DNA of 17,288 bases from Allobutyricicoccus pentlandensis. GTDB lineage: Bacteria > Bacillota > Clostridia > Oscillospirales > QAMX01. Below the pieces are notes generated by a model. That model was not told where the DNA came from and ran no database searches. It worked only from the letters and a program-made list of their open reading frames with translations. This document shows positions 1 to 8,223 of this stretch, in pieces. A program made the translations under genes and the position numbers. The stretch spans positions 1 through 17,288 of the forward strand of contig CAJFPH010000001.1 in NCBI GenBank assembly GCA_904398645.1, read 5' to 3'. Within the stretch, counting starts at the first letter, position 1, and every line of letters starts with the position of its first letter.

Positions 1-194
1 CTGGCGCGACGCCTCTCCTACTAAAACTCAATATTTCCTACCAGGGCTCTTTTTTGTGCTGTCCGCACATAATGGGGCAGTGCAACGCGCTATCCGGTCT
101 CTTTTATAGTCCTGACCGCCATGTCGCTTTTCTCTTATGTTTTTAAAAGGTCAACCAACGGCGTTTTATCTCAGTCTGTATGATCTGCTTTTAT

Positions 195-235
195 GCCTGC
201 GCACAATTCCGCTCCGGTAACCTCTGTGCGCAGGC
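195..235. other. Intergenic hairpin, 11-bp perfect stem
   Basis: Arms 195-205 (GCCTGCGCACA) and 225-235 (TGTGCGCAGGC) are perfect reverse complements around a 19-nt loop. It lies in the 1-320 stretch where I find no credible gene on either strand. Neither side has a good U tract, so it is not a standard intrinsic terminator. It could be part of a small RNA, a 3' UTR structure or a degenerate repeat. Apart from this hairpin and a weak one at about 54-68, I see nothing interpretable in 1-320. Confidence 0.4.
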
Positions 236-320
236 AAGGTCCCAATCGCCGTGATTTTGGCACAGGGTACGCCGGGGCCGCTTCTGTTTCTTTAAGCACT
301 GCTTCCCGGTAACATAGCAA

Positions 321-349
321 GTCCCCTGGCAGATTATCTGCCAGGGGAC
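321..349 (-). terminator. Probable terminator of the ABC-2/GldG operon
   Basis: A perfect palindrome centred on 335 has 14-base arms (GTCCCCTGGCAGAT and its complement). It sits 22 bases past the stop codon of the DUF4340 gene, the last gene of the minus-strand operon. The downstream tail on the minus strand is only moderately U-rich (TTGCTATGTT). It is therefore a strong hairpin with a weak U tract, acting either as terminator or as a 3' stabilising structure. Confidence 0.6.
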
Positions 350-370
350 ATTCCTTCCATTCCGCCAAGC

Positions 371-2026
371 TTACGTTGTACGTCCAATCGTATATCCGGT
401 CTTGATATCCTCAATACCTTCTATAATGGACTGGAAGTCGGAAATACGGGAATAGATGCCGAGTTCTACCCCATTCCGAATTACGGCAAACGTCCGCTCG
501 CCCACCTTTGCAAATTCCAGAGTTGCCTCTGTGCCATCGATGAAGTTAATACGGAACGAATACATAATTTCGCCGGGTTCCGCGTCCTCCGGCAGGACAT
601 CGTAGCTGTAAATCTGAAGGATACGCGTATAGAGCATCCGTCCGTTTTCCTCGGAGATTTCTTCGCCGTCCAGCGTCGCGGTCAGCGACTCATCCGTCAC
701 GTCGCTAAACGCCAGAATATGCTGCTCACCCGCCAGATTCATCTCGACGGATTCCACGGTATCAATCATATAGGTCCACAGCGCCACATCCATCAAGTCG
801 TTATACTTGGTATTGATAAAAGCGAACGACGCTGAGTCAAACGTATAGACGGACGTAATGCCGCTGATACGAGCGTACACCGCGCCATCCTCCGTTACAT
901 CACCCAAATAAATCCGCCGGCTTGTTTCGTCGGCATTCAGGATTTCAACCATCACCGGTTCATCTTCGTCTGCAAGGCCGTATTTCGCAAGGTCCTCCGG
1001 CCTGTCCTCCACCACGCTCAGCGCGGTCAGCTCCGTCAGATAACTGAAGATATACTGCTCCAGATAAACGGAGTTACAAGCCGTGTCGACAGGCTCTTTA
1101 ATCTGGAACTCTGTTGCGAAAACGCCTCTTTCCTCGCGTTCCTCCTCCGTCTGCCGGCGAACAAGCAGTTCGTCATTTGAGCTGACAATCCTGACGGAGT
1201 CAATTTCCGTCAGAGGATCCGTATAGCTGGTCACGGACAGATCACGGTAATACATATCCTTATTCAGAAGATATCCGGCATTGTAAGACCCGATCACGTA
1301 AATCTTATCGCCGCCTTCAAGCATGGCGTAGTAACCCGTACCGACCGGGGCCTGATTCCCGACAAGGAGCACGGTCTGCCCGCCTTCCAAATCCGTGTAA
1401 GTCACCCGAACGGCCGGATTGTCCAGACCATATGTGCTCAAATCGTCCGGCGCTTCCACCGCCATTGTTGAGGAAGAAATAGAAGAAGCCGCAGAAAGCA
1501 GGGAGGAAAAAGCCGTAGAGTCATACTCATACTCCGTCTTGCCTGTTACGGTATACGTCGTCTGCGTATAACCGGTGTCCGCGATCGAACGGCTCAGCGT
1601 CACCTCATAAGAATAGCCGTCGGAAAATTCAAAAGAAAGCGCGGCAATATCGCTCGAATCATACTGAACGAGGTAATCATACTGACCGCCCTCGTCTTCC
1701 GGTTCTACAACTTCCTCCTCCGGGAACAGCACTCTCACGCCGGCATAAATCACGGCCAGCAACAGCACGGCGGACAGTGTCCACAAAAGAGACCGGTACC
1801 GCTTCGGCACCCCGCCCTTTTTCTTTTTCTTGTCCCACTTCCGGGCAACCGGCTCCGCTTCTTCCCCGGCAGGTTCCGCGTCCAGTTCTTCCGGTGAAAG
1901 TTCTTCGCCGAGATCTTCTTCGGGTACGCCGGCGTCCATTTCCTCCTCAGGCTGCGGCGTTTCCTCCGCAGTCTGAGGATCTGCCTTAACGTCCTCGTTT
2001 TCCTGGTTCAAACGGTCTTTGTCCAT
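371..2026 (-). CDS. DUF4340 domain protein, ABC-2/GldG system accessory
   Basis: A 551-residue membrane-anchored protein and the last gene of the ABC-2 operon. Residues 1-61 are strikingly acidic, followed by a Lys cluster (66-70) and one membrane helix (about 79-101). The rest is a large, presumably extracytoplasmic domain with repeated beta-rich segments, typical of DUF4340. That family commonly follows GldG-like proteins and ABC-2 permeases, and its biochemical role is not established. The ATG overlaps the GldG-like stop by one base (TAATG), and AGGAG lies 9 bases upstream, so it is translationally coupled. The positive cluster before the helix predicts a cytoplasmic acidic tail. I infer that it works with the transporter, perhaps as a substrate-handling or stator part. 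The family call rests on context and architecture, not on catalytic motifs. Confidence 0.8.
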   Translation of the reverse strand: MDKDRLNQENEDVKADPQTAEETPQPEEEMDAGVPEEDLGEELSPEELDAEPAGEEAEPVARKWDKKKKKGGVPKRYRSLLWTLSAVLLLAVIYAGVRVLFPEEEVVEPEDEGGQYDYLVQYDSSDIAALSFEFSDGYSYEVTLSRSIADTGYTQTTYTVTGKTEYEYDSTAFSSLLSAASSISSSTMAVEAPDDLSTYGLDNPAVRVTYTDLEGGQTVLLVGNQAPVGTGYYAMLEGGDKIYVIGSYNAGYLLNKDMYYRDLSVTSYTDPLTEIDSVRIVSSNDELLVRRQTEEEREERGVFATEFQIKEPVDTACNSVYLEQYIFSYLTELTALSVVEDRPEDLAKYGLADEDEPVMVEILNADETSRRIYLGDVTEDGAVYARISGITSVYTFDSASFAFINTKYNDLMDVALWTYMIDTVESVEMNLAGEQHILAFSDVTDESLTATLDGEEISEENGRMLYTRILQIYSYDVLPEDAEPGEIMYSFRINFIDGTEATLEFAKVGERTFAVIRNGVELGIYSRISDFQSIIEGIEDIKTGYTIGRTT

Positions 2027-3642
2027 TACTTATGTCTCCTTCTCAGCCATACAACCAGCCCAAGCGCCAAAATAACAACAGGGATGATCACGATCAGGAT
2101 CCAGAAGATGACGTTCGCCTGAGAAGACAAAATCGTCAGGTTCTCGCTGTAATAGTCGCGCGACTCAATGGTAAGCACATTCGTCACGGGATTGATATAG
2201 TCGATCGCCTCAACAAAGAATGACTTGTTGGCCAGGGCGGCGACATCAAACGTAGCGTCGGACGTCATATAAAGCGACGAAAGCACAAGCAGCTTGCTTG
2301 TCGTCGAGACGCCGCCGATCGTCGTACCATAACTGGTCAGAATGCCGAGCGCAAACGGGCCCTCCGCATCACCTTCGGCATAGTCGTAGGAATCAAACTG
2401 CGTGTCCTCTGAATATTCCTTTGCATAGGATGCCTCGGAAGACTGAAGAATTACCGTCGTCGTACGGTAGTCGTTATACTCCCACAGCTGTTCCAGCACG
2501 CGGGCATTCGGCATCATAATATACGTCGTATCCGTAATTTCGAGATCCTCGCAGACGGTATCGTCCACAATGTCCGCCACAATATTGACCTGGCTGTAAA
2601 GCGCACGCTGCGAATCCAGAACCATCTGGTCACGCATACCAATGCCCCACTCTTCCAGCCACTCATCCAGATTTGGCGTTTCAACTGCCGAGACGCCGGT
2701 AAACAGAATCACATTTCCGCCGGACTTCAGATAGGCGTCCAACTTATCAATTTCATAGGAGGTATAATCCGCCGACGGCATGCCTACTACCACAATCGCA
2801 GCGTCGTTTGGAATTTCATCGAAAAGCAGATTGCACTCATCGTAGCCGTAGTTGGAATCCGTAAAAAGACTCGTAAACTCCGGTCCGTACTGCTCGTCAT
2901 GTCCGGTCAGAAATACTACAGTCGGCAAGTCCTGCGACGTCACATATTGGACGGCGGAAGCCAGCGTCTGATCCGCATCTATGCCGGAGACATACTGCGA
3001 CATCTCATAAGTCGTATAGTCCAGCGTCGTGCTGAGCTGATAAAGATCGGCCAGCTTCAGGACCTTATAACGCAAATCCGTTTCAATAATAAACGACCCC
3101 GAGGTAATCTCGTCATCAGTTGCCGTATAGTTGTTCAAAAACGCCGGGTTCTTATAAATGTCAATATAATCAATGCTGATACGTCCATTGGACAGGGAAC
3201 GGTAGCGCTTTAAAAATTCATTTGCGACGTTATAATAGGTCGAATTAATCACGTCGTCCTCGGATAACAGGATATGGACGCGAACGTCCATGTCAAGGTT
3301 CCCCAAGAGAATTTTCGAAGTGTCGCTGATTTCGTAAACACCGGTCGGCGTCATATCCGCCTTCAGATAGAAGCGGTCCGTCAGATAGCTGACGCCCATA
3401 TTCAGCAGCACGATCGCCGCCACAAACGCTATCACCAGTCCGATTGAGATCGAGCCATAGGTCATCCTGCGGCGGGTCAGCACAGGCGCGTGATCGCCGG
3501 ACGGCTTTTTGTTTTTACGAGACTTTTTCTTTAACAGCTTGGAGCGGCGCGCCCGGATCTCACCGGTCACATCCATGTTGTGTACAGACTCCTGCTCAGA
3601 CTCTACAGGCGCGTTGTTCTTTTCATTCATATTCTCGTTCAT
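2026..3642 (-). CDS. GldG-like ABC transporter auxiliary membrane protein
   Basis: A 538-residue protein of the GldG / ABC_transp_aux type. It has a charged, Lys/Arg-rich cytoplasmic N terminus (about 1-60), a first membrane helix (about 62-82), a long outside domain, and a C-terminal helix (about 511-533) ending in RRRHK. The start of the outside domain, with a predicted thioredoxin-like/GATase-like fold in the family, follows the first helix (LTDRFYLKADMTPTGVYEIS), as is typical. Start: ATG at 3642 with AGGAGG 8 bases upstream; a second in-frame ATG four codons later is possible. It lies 14 bases after the permease and overlaps the DUF4340 gene by one base. In Bacteroidetes GldG partners GldF and GldA in gliding; outside gliders the substrate is unknown. 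Confidence 0.82.
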   Translation of the reverse strand: MNENMNEKNNAPVESEQESVHNMDVTGEIRARRSKLLKKKSRKNKKPSGDHAPVLTRRRMTYGSISIGLVIAFVAAIVLLNMGVSYLTDRFYLKADMTPTGVYEISDTSKILLGNLDMDVRVHILLSEDDVINSTYYNVANEFLKRYRSLSNGRISIDYIDIYKNPAFLNNYTATDDEITSGSFIIETDLRYKVLKLADLYQLSTTLDYTTYEMSQYVSGIDADQTLASAVQYVTSQDLPTVVFLTGHDEQYGPEFTSLFTDSNYGYDECNLLFDEIPNDAAIVVVGMPSADYTSYEIDKLDAYLKSGGNVILFTGVSAVETPNLDEWLEEWGIGMRDQMVLDSQRALYSQVNIVADIVDDTVCEDLEITDTTYIMMPNARVLEQLWEYNDYRTTTVILQSSEASYAKEYSEDTQFDSYDYAEGDAEGPFALGILTSYGTTIGGVSTTSKLLVLSSLYMTSDATFDVAALANKSFFVEAIDYINPVTNVLTIESRDYYSENLTILSSQANVIFWILIVIIPVVILALGLVVWLRRRHK

Positions 3643-3656
3643 TGTGTCACCCTCCT

Positions 3657-4361
3657 TTAAGCCCAGCGCTTCTTTTCAATTACGCGCGCGGTCAGGAACA
3701 GGAACACAACCGATACGCTGATGTAATAGACAATATCCGCGAGCGAAAACACGCCGGCCGTAAAGCTTGAGTAGCGGCTGAAAACGCTCAGCCAGTTCAA
3801 AACGGTAGAAACCACAACACTGTCGGTGGCGGAAGCAATCGTGCTGAACATGAAAAGCGCCAGCATGGCAACAAAGCTGAAAATTGCAGCGATAATCTGG
3901 CTCTCCGTCAGCGATGAAATGAACAGGCCGATGGAAACCAGACAGCCAATCAAAAGGAACATCGCCACATAGTTGCCCACAATGTCAAAAATTGCTGGGT
4001 CGCCGAACATGGTCACGATGAGCGGCCAAACCAGCGTGCAGGCCAGAGCAATCACAAAAACAAGCATGGCAGCCAGATACTTTCCAAGTACGATATCAAA
4101 TACGCGCACGGGTGCGGTCAAAAGCATTTGATCGGTCCGCTGCTTCATTTCCTCACTCATCAGACGCATGGTCACAAGCGGAATCAAAAACACCAGGATC
4201 AGAAGCATGCTGGAAAAGACATAGGACAGCGAACTCGCACCGCCGGAAACATTATAACCAAAGAAAAAATAATTGGAAACCAGCAGGAAAACTGCCAGGA
4301 AGACATACCCGATCGGAGACGTAAAGAAACTTCTCAAATCGCGCTTCATAATCGCAATCAT
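3657..4361 (-). CDS. ABC-2 type transporter permease (GldF-like)
   Basis: A 234-residue polytopic protein with about six hydrophobic segments. It opens with MIAIMKRDLRSFFTSPIGYV, the usual start of ABC-2 permeases in which a short amphipathic stretch precedes the first helix. A conserved-looking cytoplasmic segment after the second helix (MRLMSEEMKQRTDQMLLTAP) is typical of GldF/NosY-like permeases and probably contacts the ATPase. Its ATG overlaps the ATPase stop (ATGA), and GAAGG lies 7 bases upstream. Together with the ATPase it should form a dimeric exporter or mechanochemical membrane complex. The substrate cannot be read from the sequence. Confidence 0.88.
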   Translation of the reverse strand: MIAIMKRDLRSFFTSPIGYVFLAVFLLVSNYFFFGYNVSGGASSLSYVFSSMLLILVFLIPLVTMRLMSEEMKQRTDQMLLTAPVRVFDIVLGKYLAAMLVFVIALACTLVWPLIVTMFGDPAIFDIVGNYVAMFLLIGCLVSIGLFISSLTESQIIAAIFSFVAMLALFMFSTIASATDSVVVSTVLNWLSVFSRYSSFTAGVFSLADIVYYISVSVVFLFLTARVIEKKRWA

Positions 4362-5332
4362 TTTGTCACCTTCTTTCTGGTACCGCGGGAAGCTGTGGTT
4401 TCTTCCACAGTCAGGCGCAGGAAGATATCCTCAAGGCTCATGTCAAGCGGCTGGAGCGAAAGAATCGGGTAGCCCGCCTTGGCGAGAGCAAAGAACATTG
4501 GTTTGCGAATATCCACATTGGGGGCGGATTCAATGACAAAATTCGCAGTGCCGTCCTCATTGTCGCTGCGCAGCGTCACAGAGTTCATACCGTCTACGCT
4601 TCTGAGCACCGACATAACGCTTGACTGCGGACCCGCCACCTGAACATTGAGCTTATGCTCGCCGGAAATATTGGCGCTGAGTTTTTCCGGCGTGCCGTTT
4701 GCGACAATCGTGCCGTTATTAATCACAAGCACACGTTCGCAAATTGCCTGCACTTCGGACAGAATGTGGCTGGAAAGCACCACCGTGCGGCGCCGCCCCA
4801 GCTCCTTAATGACGTTTCGGATCTCAATAATCTGAATCGGGTCAAGGCCAACGGTCGGTTCGTCAAGAATCAGGGTGTCCGGATCGCCGATCAACGCCAT
4901 AGCCAGACCGACACGCTGTTTATAACCCTTCGACAGGTTCTTGATGACGCGGCCCTTTACGTGCGTAATGGAAACGCTCTCACAAATTTCAGCAATATGC
5001 TTCCGTTTGGACGAACTCTTTACGCCCTTGAGCTCCGCCGCAAAATTGAGATATTCCTCGACGGTCATGTCCAGATAAAGAGGCGGCTGCTCCGGCATAT
5101 AGCCGATGTGGCGCTTGGCCTCAATCGGATCGTCTAAAATATCCATGCCGTCGATTTTCGCAGTGCCGGACGTCGCGGAAAGATATCCTGTCAGGATATT
5201 CATCGTCGTTGACTTGCCGGCTCCGTTCGGCCCGAGGAAACCCACGACTTCACCGCTTGAAATGGTGAAATTGAGGTCCTCGACGGCTTTTTTACTGCCG
5301 TAATACTTTGTAAGGCCGCTGACTTCAATCAT
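4358..5332 (-). CDS. ABC transporter ATP-binding protein (GldA-like)
   Basis: A 324-residue ATPase and first gene of the operon. Motifs in order: Walker A GPNGAGKST (34-42), Q-loop Gln82 (YMPEQPPLY), signature LSKGYKQR (133-140, LSKGY in place of LSGGQ), Walker B LILDEP (154-159), D-loop GLDP, and switch His189 (SSH). Residues from about 225 on form a C-terminal extension common in ABC-2 export ATPases such as the GldA, NatA and CcmA types. Start: ATG with GGGAGG 10 bases upstream. It drives the permease encoded directly downstream. The gene is preceded by a promoter with an overlapping inverted repeat, so the whole operon is probably repressor-controlled. Confidence 0.93.
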   Translation of the reverse strand: MIEVSGLTKYYGSKKAVEDLNFTISSGEVVGFLGPNGAGKSTTMNILTGYLSATSGTAKIDGMDILDDPIEAKRHIGYMPEQPPLYLDMTVEEYLNFAAELKGVKSSSKRKHIAEICESVSITHVKGRVIKNLSKGYKQRVGLAMALIGDPDTLILDEPTVGLDPIQIIEIRNVIKELGRRRTVVLSSHILSEVQAICERVLVINNGTIVANGTPEKLSANISGEHKLNVQVAGPQSSVMSVLRSVDGMNSVTLRSDNEDGTANFVIESAPNVDIRKPMFFALAKAGYPILSLQPLDMSLEDIFLRLTVEETTASRGTRKKVTK

Positions 5333-5353
5333 TTGTTCTTAACCTCCCAGTAC

Positions 5354-5378
5354 CATAGGCGGCGCACGCCGCTCTATG
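5354..5378 (-). promoter_or_regulatory. 5' UTR hairpin just before the ABC operon ribosome site
   Basis: Inner arms GCGGCG/CGCCGC (5359-5364, 5367-5372) are extended by CATAG/CTATG (5354-5358, 5374-5378) with one bulged base, giving about 11 pairs. It ends four bases before the GGGAGG ribosome site of the ATPase gene. No U tract follows, so it is not a terminator. It may stabilise the mRNA or modulate initiation. Confidence 0.45.
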
Positions 5379-5408
5379 CAGTTTCCTGTCAGAGTTTGCA
5401 GTTCATTT

Positions 5409-5436
5409 TAACACAAACATAATACTTTTTGTGTTA
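5409..5436. promoter_or_regulatory. Inverted repeat, probable operator over the ABC operon -10 box
   Basis: Arms TAACACAAA (5409-5417) and TTTGTGTTA (5428-5436) are perfect complements with a 10-base AT-rich spacer that contains the operon's -10 hexamer. An 18-base centre-to-centre spacing and position over the -10 region are what a dimeric repressor would need. I do not match it to a named regulator; it is not a CIRCE, Rex or cre consensus. Confidence 0.55.
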
Positions 5437-5448
5437 CCGATATGTTAA
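5419..5448 (-). promoter_or_regulatory. Sigma-A-type promoter of the ABC-2/GldG operon
   Basis: On the minus strand the -35 is TTAACA (5443-5448), the spacer is 18 bases, and the -10 is TATTAT (5419-5424). This gives a leader of about 80 nt carrying the hairpin at 5354-5378. The 174-base gap between the TatD stop and the ATPase start holds this promoter. I see no convincing terminator for tatD in it, so read-through from metG-tatD is possible. Confidence 0.6.
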
Positions 5449-5506
5449 TCTTCACAAAAATTTATTGCAGATCCCGCAAAACCGGCACAGATTTCGCAAA
5501 GCTCCG

Positions 5507-6277
5507 CTAAATCCCGAAAAAACGCCGTGCGTTTTCACAGGTTTTCAGGTAAATTTCTTCCGGCGTCACGCCGCGCAGGGCGGCGATTTTTGCACCCGTA
5601 TGCACAAGCAAAGAGGAATCGCAGCGGCGTCCGCGATATGGCTCCGGCGACAGATACGGGCAGTCCGTCTCAATCAGGATACGGTCCTCCGGTACGAAAG
5701 CTGCGACAGCCGCCGTCTTTTTTGCATTTTTAAACGTCACAACGCCTGTAAACCCGAAATACCAGCCCAACTCCACAAGCTCACGCGACGTTTCCACGGA
5801 ACCGGAAAAGCAGTGAAACACGCCGCTTACTCCCGGAAATTCCCGCACGATGGCAAGACTTTCGGCGTGCGCGTCGCGGTCATGGACGGATACGGGCAAG
5901 CCAAGTTCTCCGGCCAAACGCATCTGCGCGCGAAACGCTTCGCGTTGTATCTCGCGCGGCGGCGCATCGTAATGGTAGTCAAGCCCGATTTCCCCGACTG
6001 CCACTACCTTCGGGTGCCTGGCCAGCGCACGCAGCGCGTCAAGCGCCTCAGGCGTACAGTCTCCGGCATTGCCGGGATGGATCCCCACCCCGGCATAAAC
6101 ATAGTCGTATGTCTCCGCCAATGCCACAGCCCGGCGCGAGCTGGCAAGGTCACACCCGACATTTACCACATACCGCACACCCTTCGACGGCAGGAGCGAG
6201 AGCAGCGCATCCCGGTCGGCGTCAAACGCCGCGTCGTCGTAGTGGGCATGGGTGTCAAACAGCGTCTGTCCGGTCAT
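5507..6277 (-). CDS. TatD family metal-dependent hydrolase (DNase)
   Basis: A 256-residue TIM-barrel hydrolase of the TatD/YcfH group, which use divalent metals to cleave DNA ends. Visible metal ligands are DTHAH (His10, His12), GEIGLDYH (Glu96), VHDRDA (His132), FHCFSG (His155) and ETDCPYL (Asp205); all are present, so it should be active. The C-terminal segment that usually reads RGKRNEP is altered to RGRRCDSS, a mild divergence. The start is taken at the ATG overlapping the metG stop (ATGA at 6274-6277) because homology begins there. A longer reading frame upstream lies inside metG and is not credible. The metG-tatD pairing is a common Firmicutes arrangement, giving a co-transcribed, probably coupled pair. 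Confidence 0.92.
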   Translation of the reverse strand: MTGQTLFDTHAHYDDAAFDADRDALLSLLPSKGVRYVVNVGCDLASSRRAVALAETYDYVYAGVGIHPGNAGDCTPEALDALRALARHPKVVAVGEIGLDYHYDAPPREIQREAFRAQMRLAGELGLPVSVHDRDAHAESLAIVREFPGVSGVFHCFSGSVETSRELVELGWYFGFTGVVTFKNAKKTAAVAAFVPEDRILIETDCPYLSPEPYRGRRCDSSLLVHTGAKIAALRGVTPEEIYLKTCENARRFFGI

Positions 6278-8223
6278 CTGACTCTCGAACCCTCCGGCAC
6301 GCCGTCGTCTACAAACACAACCTTCGCCGCATCCCCGCAGTCTGAGGAAAGGATCATACCCTCGCTCACGATACCGCGAATCTTGCGCGGCGCAAGGTTG
6401 CAGACAACCATGACCTTGCGGCCTATCAATTCCTCCGGACTGTACCACGCCGCGATACCTGAAAGGATCGTGCGTTCGCGCTCGCCGTCAAAGAGCGTGA
6501 ACTGCAAAAGCTTATCTGCCTTCTTTACCCGCTCGCAGGCAAGAACCTTACACACGCGAATCTCGCTTTTCATGAAGTCGTCATAGCTGACGTCCGGCAA
6601 ATGCTCGATTGCGGGTTTCTCCGGCTCCGCGGCAGGCTTCAACTGCTCTGCCTGAATCGCGGCAAGTTCCGCAAGCTCCTTTTCAATGTCGATGCGCGGG
6701 AAAAGCGCCTCGCCCTTTTGTACCTCCACGCCGGTGGGAAGCACACCGAATACGGCGGCGCTGTCCCAGGTCGTCATATCGTGCGACGCGCCGATCTGCG
6801 AAAAAATCTTCTCGCAGCTTGCAGGGATCATCGGTATCAGCAGCGTTGTGCACAGACGCACGGTCTCGAGCAGATTGTACATCACGCTGGCCAGACGCGC
6901 GCGTTTTGTCTCATCCTTCGCAAGAATCCAGGGCGCCGTTTCGTCAATATACTTATTCGCGCGGGAAATAACACGAAATACTTCTGCAATGGCATTCTGC
7001 GGCGCGAAATGTTCCATGTTCTGCTCATAGACGTCGCGTAGGGCACGCGCCATGGCAATCAGCTCGCCGTCAAGCGGGTCCTCCTCGCGCTCAGCAGGCA
7101 GTTTTCCGCCAAAATATTTCAGCACCATCGCCACCGTACGGGAGACGAGGTTGCCGAGATCGTTTGCCAGATCGGAGTTGATGCGCGAGAAGAGCGCCTC
7201 ATTCGTAAAGTTACCGTCGGAGCCCAGCGGTACGTCACGCAACAGGAAAAACCGCAGCGCGTCCACGCCGTAGCGCTCGGAGAGCAGGTACGGATCCACC
7301 ACATTGCCTCGGGATTTGGACATCTTCTCGCCGTTGAAATTCAGCCATCCGTGGCCGAATACCTTTTTCGGCAGCGGCATATTCATGCTCATCAGCATGG
7401 CCGGCCAGATGATGGAATGGAACCGTACAATTTCCTTGCCGACAAAGTGCAAGTCGGCGGGCCAGAATTTTTCATAATCATCATACCGGTCATTCATAAA
7501 TCCCAGCGCCGTCGTGTAATTAAAGAGTGCGTCCACCCATACATAGACGACATGGCCGGGGTCGAAATCAACCGGAACACCCCAGGTAAAGCTGGTGCGC
7601 GAGACGCACAGATCCTCAAGGCCGGGATCGATAAAATTGCGCACCATCTCGTTGACGCGGGAGGCAGGCTCCAGAAAGTCCGTTGTCGTGAGAAGCTCAC
7701 GCACCCGGCCGGCATACTTCGAAAGACGGAAAAAGTACGCCTCCTCCTCAGCGGGCTGCACCTCGCGGCCGCAGTCCGGGCATTTGCCGTCCACGAGCTG
7801 GCTCTCCGTCCAGAAAGACTCGCACGGCGTACAGTAAAGGCCCTTATAGGCGCCCTTATAGATGTCGCCGTTTTCATACATTTTGCGGAAGATTTTCTGG
7901 ATCGCCGCCACGTGATAATCGTCCGTCGTGCGGATAAAACGGTCGTTGGAAATGTTCATCAGCCGCCACAGGTCGGTTACGCCATGTTCCCCCTCGACAA
8001 TTTGATCCACGTACTGTTTCGGCGTAACGCCTGCTTCCTTCGCCTTTTCTTCGATCTTCTGCCCATGCTCGTCCGTACCGGTCAGAAACATGACGTCATA
8101 ACCCTGCAAACGTTTATAGCGTGCGTAAGCATCCGTCAAGACCGTGCAGTACGCATGACCGATGTGCAGCTTTGCCGACGGATAATAAATCGGCGTTGTA
8201 ATATAATACTTGCCTTTACTCAT
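6274..8223 (-). CDS. metG: Methionyl-tRNA synthetase
   Basis: A 649-residue class I aminoacyl-tRNA synthetase charging tRNA-Met and initiator tRNA in the cytoplasm. It shows the HIGH signature at 20-23, a CxxC-CxxC zinc knuckle (Cys131, 134, 148, 151), the KMSKS loop at 300-304, an anticodon-binding helical domain, and a C-terminal EMAP/Trbp111-type tRNA-binding domain from about residue 544. The start at 8223 is preferred over an in-frame ATG 45 codons upstream because homology begins at MSKGKYYITTPIYYPS and AAGGAG lies 10 bases before it. The start codon overlaps the stop of a Met-rich leader ORF. An initiator tRNA-fMet, one of its substrates, lies at the right end of the window. Confidence 0.97.
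   Translation of the reverse strand: MSKGKYYITTPIYYPSAKLHIGHAYCTVLTDAYARYKRLQGYDVMFLTGTDEHGQKIEEKAKEAGVTPKQYVDQIVEGEHGVTDLWRLMNISNDRFIRTTDDYHVAAIQKIFRKMYENGDIYKGAYKGLYCTPCESFWTESQLVDGKCPDCGREVQPAEEEAYFFRLSKYAGRVRELLTTTDFLEPASRVNEMVRNFIDPGLEDLCVSRTSFTWGVPVDFDPGHVVYVWVDALFNYTTALGFMNDRYDDYEKFWPADLHFVGKEIVRFHSIIWPAMLMSMNMPLPKKVFGHGWLNFNGEKMSKSRGNVVDPYLLSERYGVDALRFFLLRDVPLGSDGNFTNEALFSRINSDLANDLGNLVSRTVAMVLKYFGGKLPAEREEDPLDGELIAMARALRDVYEQNMEHFAPQNAIAEVFRVISRANKYIDETAPWILAKDETKRARLASVMYNLLETVRLCTTLLIPMIPASCEKIFSQIGASHDMTTWDSAAVFGVLPTGVEVQKGEALFPRIDIEKELAELAAIQAEQLKPAAEPEKPAIEHLPDVSYDDFMKSEIRVCKVLACERVKKADKLLQFTLFDGERERTILSGIAAWYSPEELIGRKVMVVCNLAPRKIRGIVSEGMILSSDCGDAAKVVFVDDGVPEGSRVR

Noticed and set aside
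171..368. A 65-codon minus-strand ORF after the DUF4340 gene
   Set aside because: It runs through the operon-end palindrome and the 195-235 hairpin, has no family resemblance, and has no good ribosome site. It is more likely noncoding.
5429..6586. A 385-codon plus-strand ORF opposite tatD and metG
   Set aside because: It is the complement of two well-supported genes, is rich in Arg/His as such shadows are, and has no recognisable domain.
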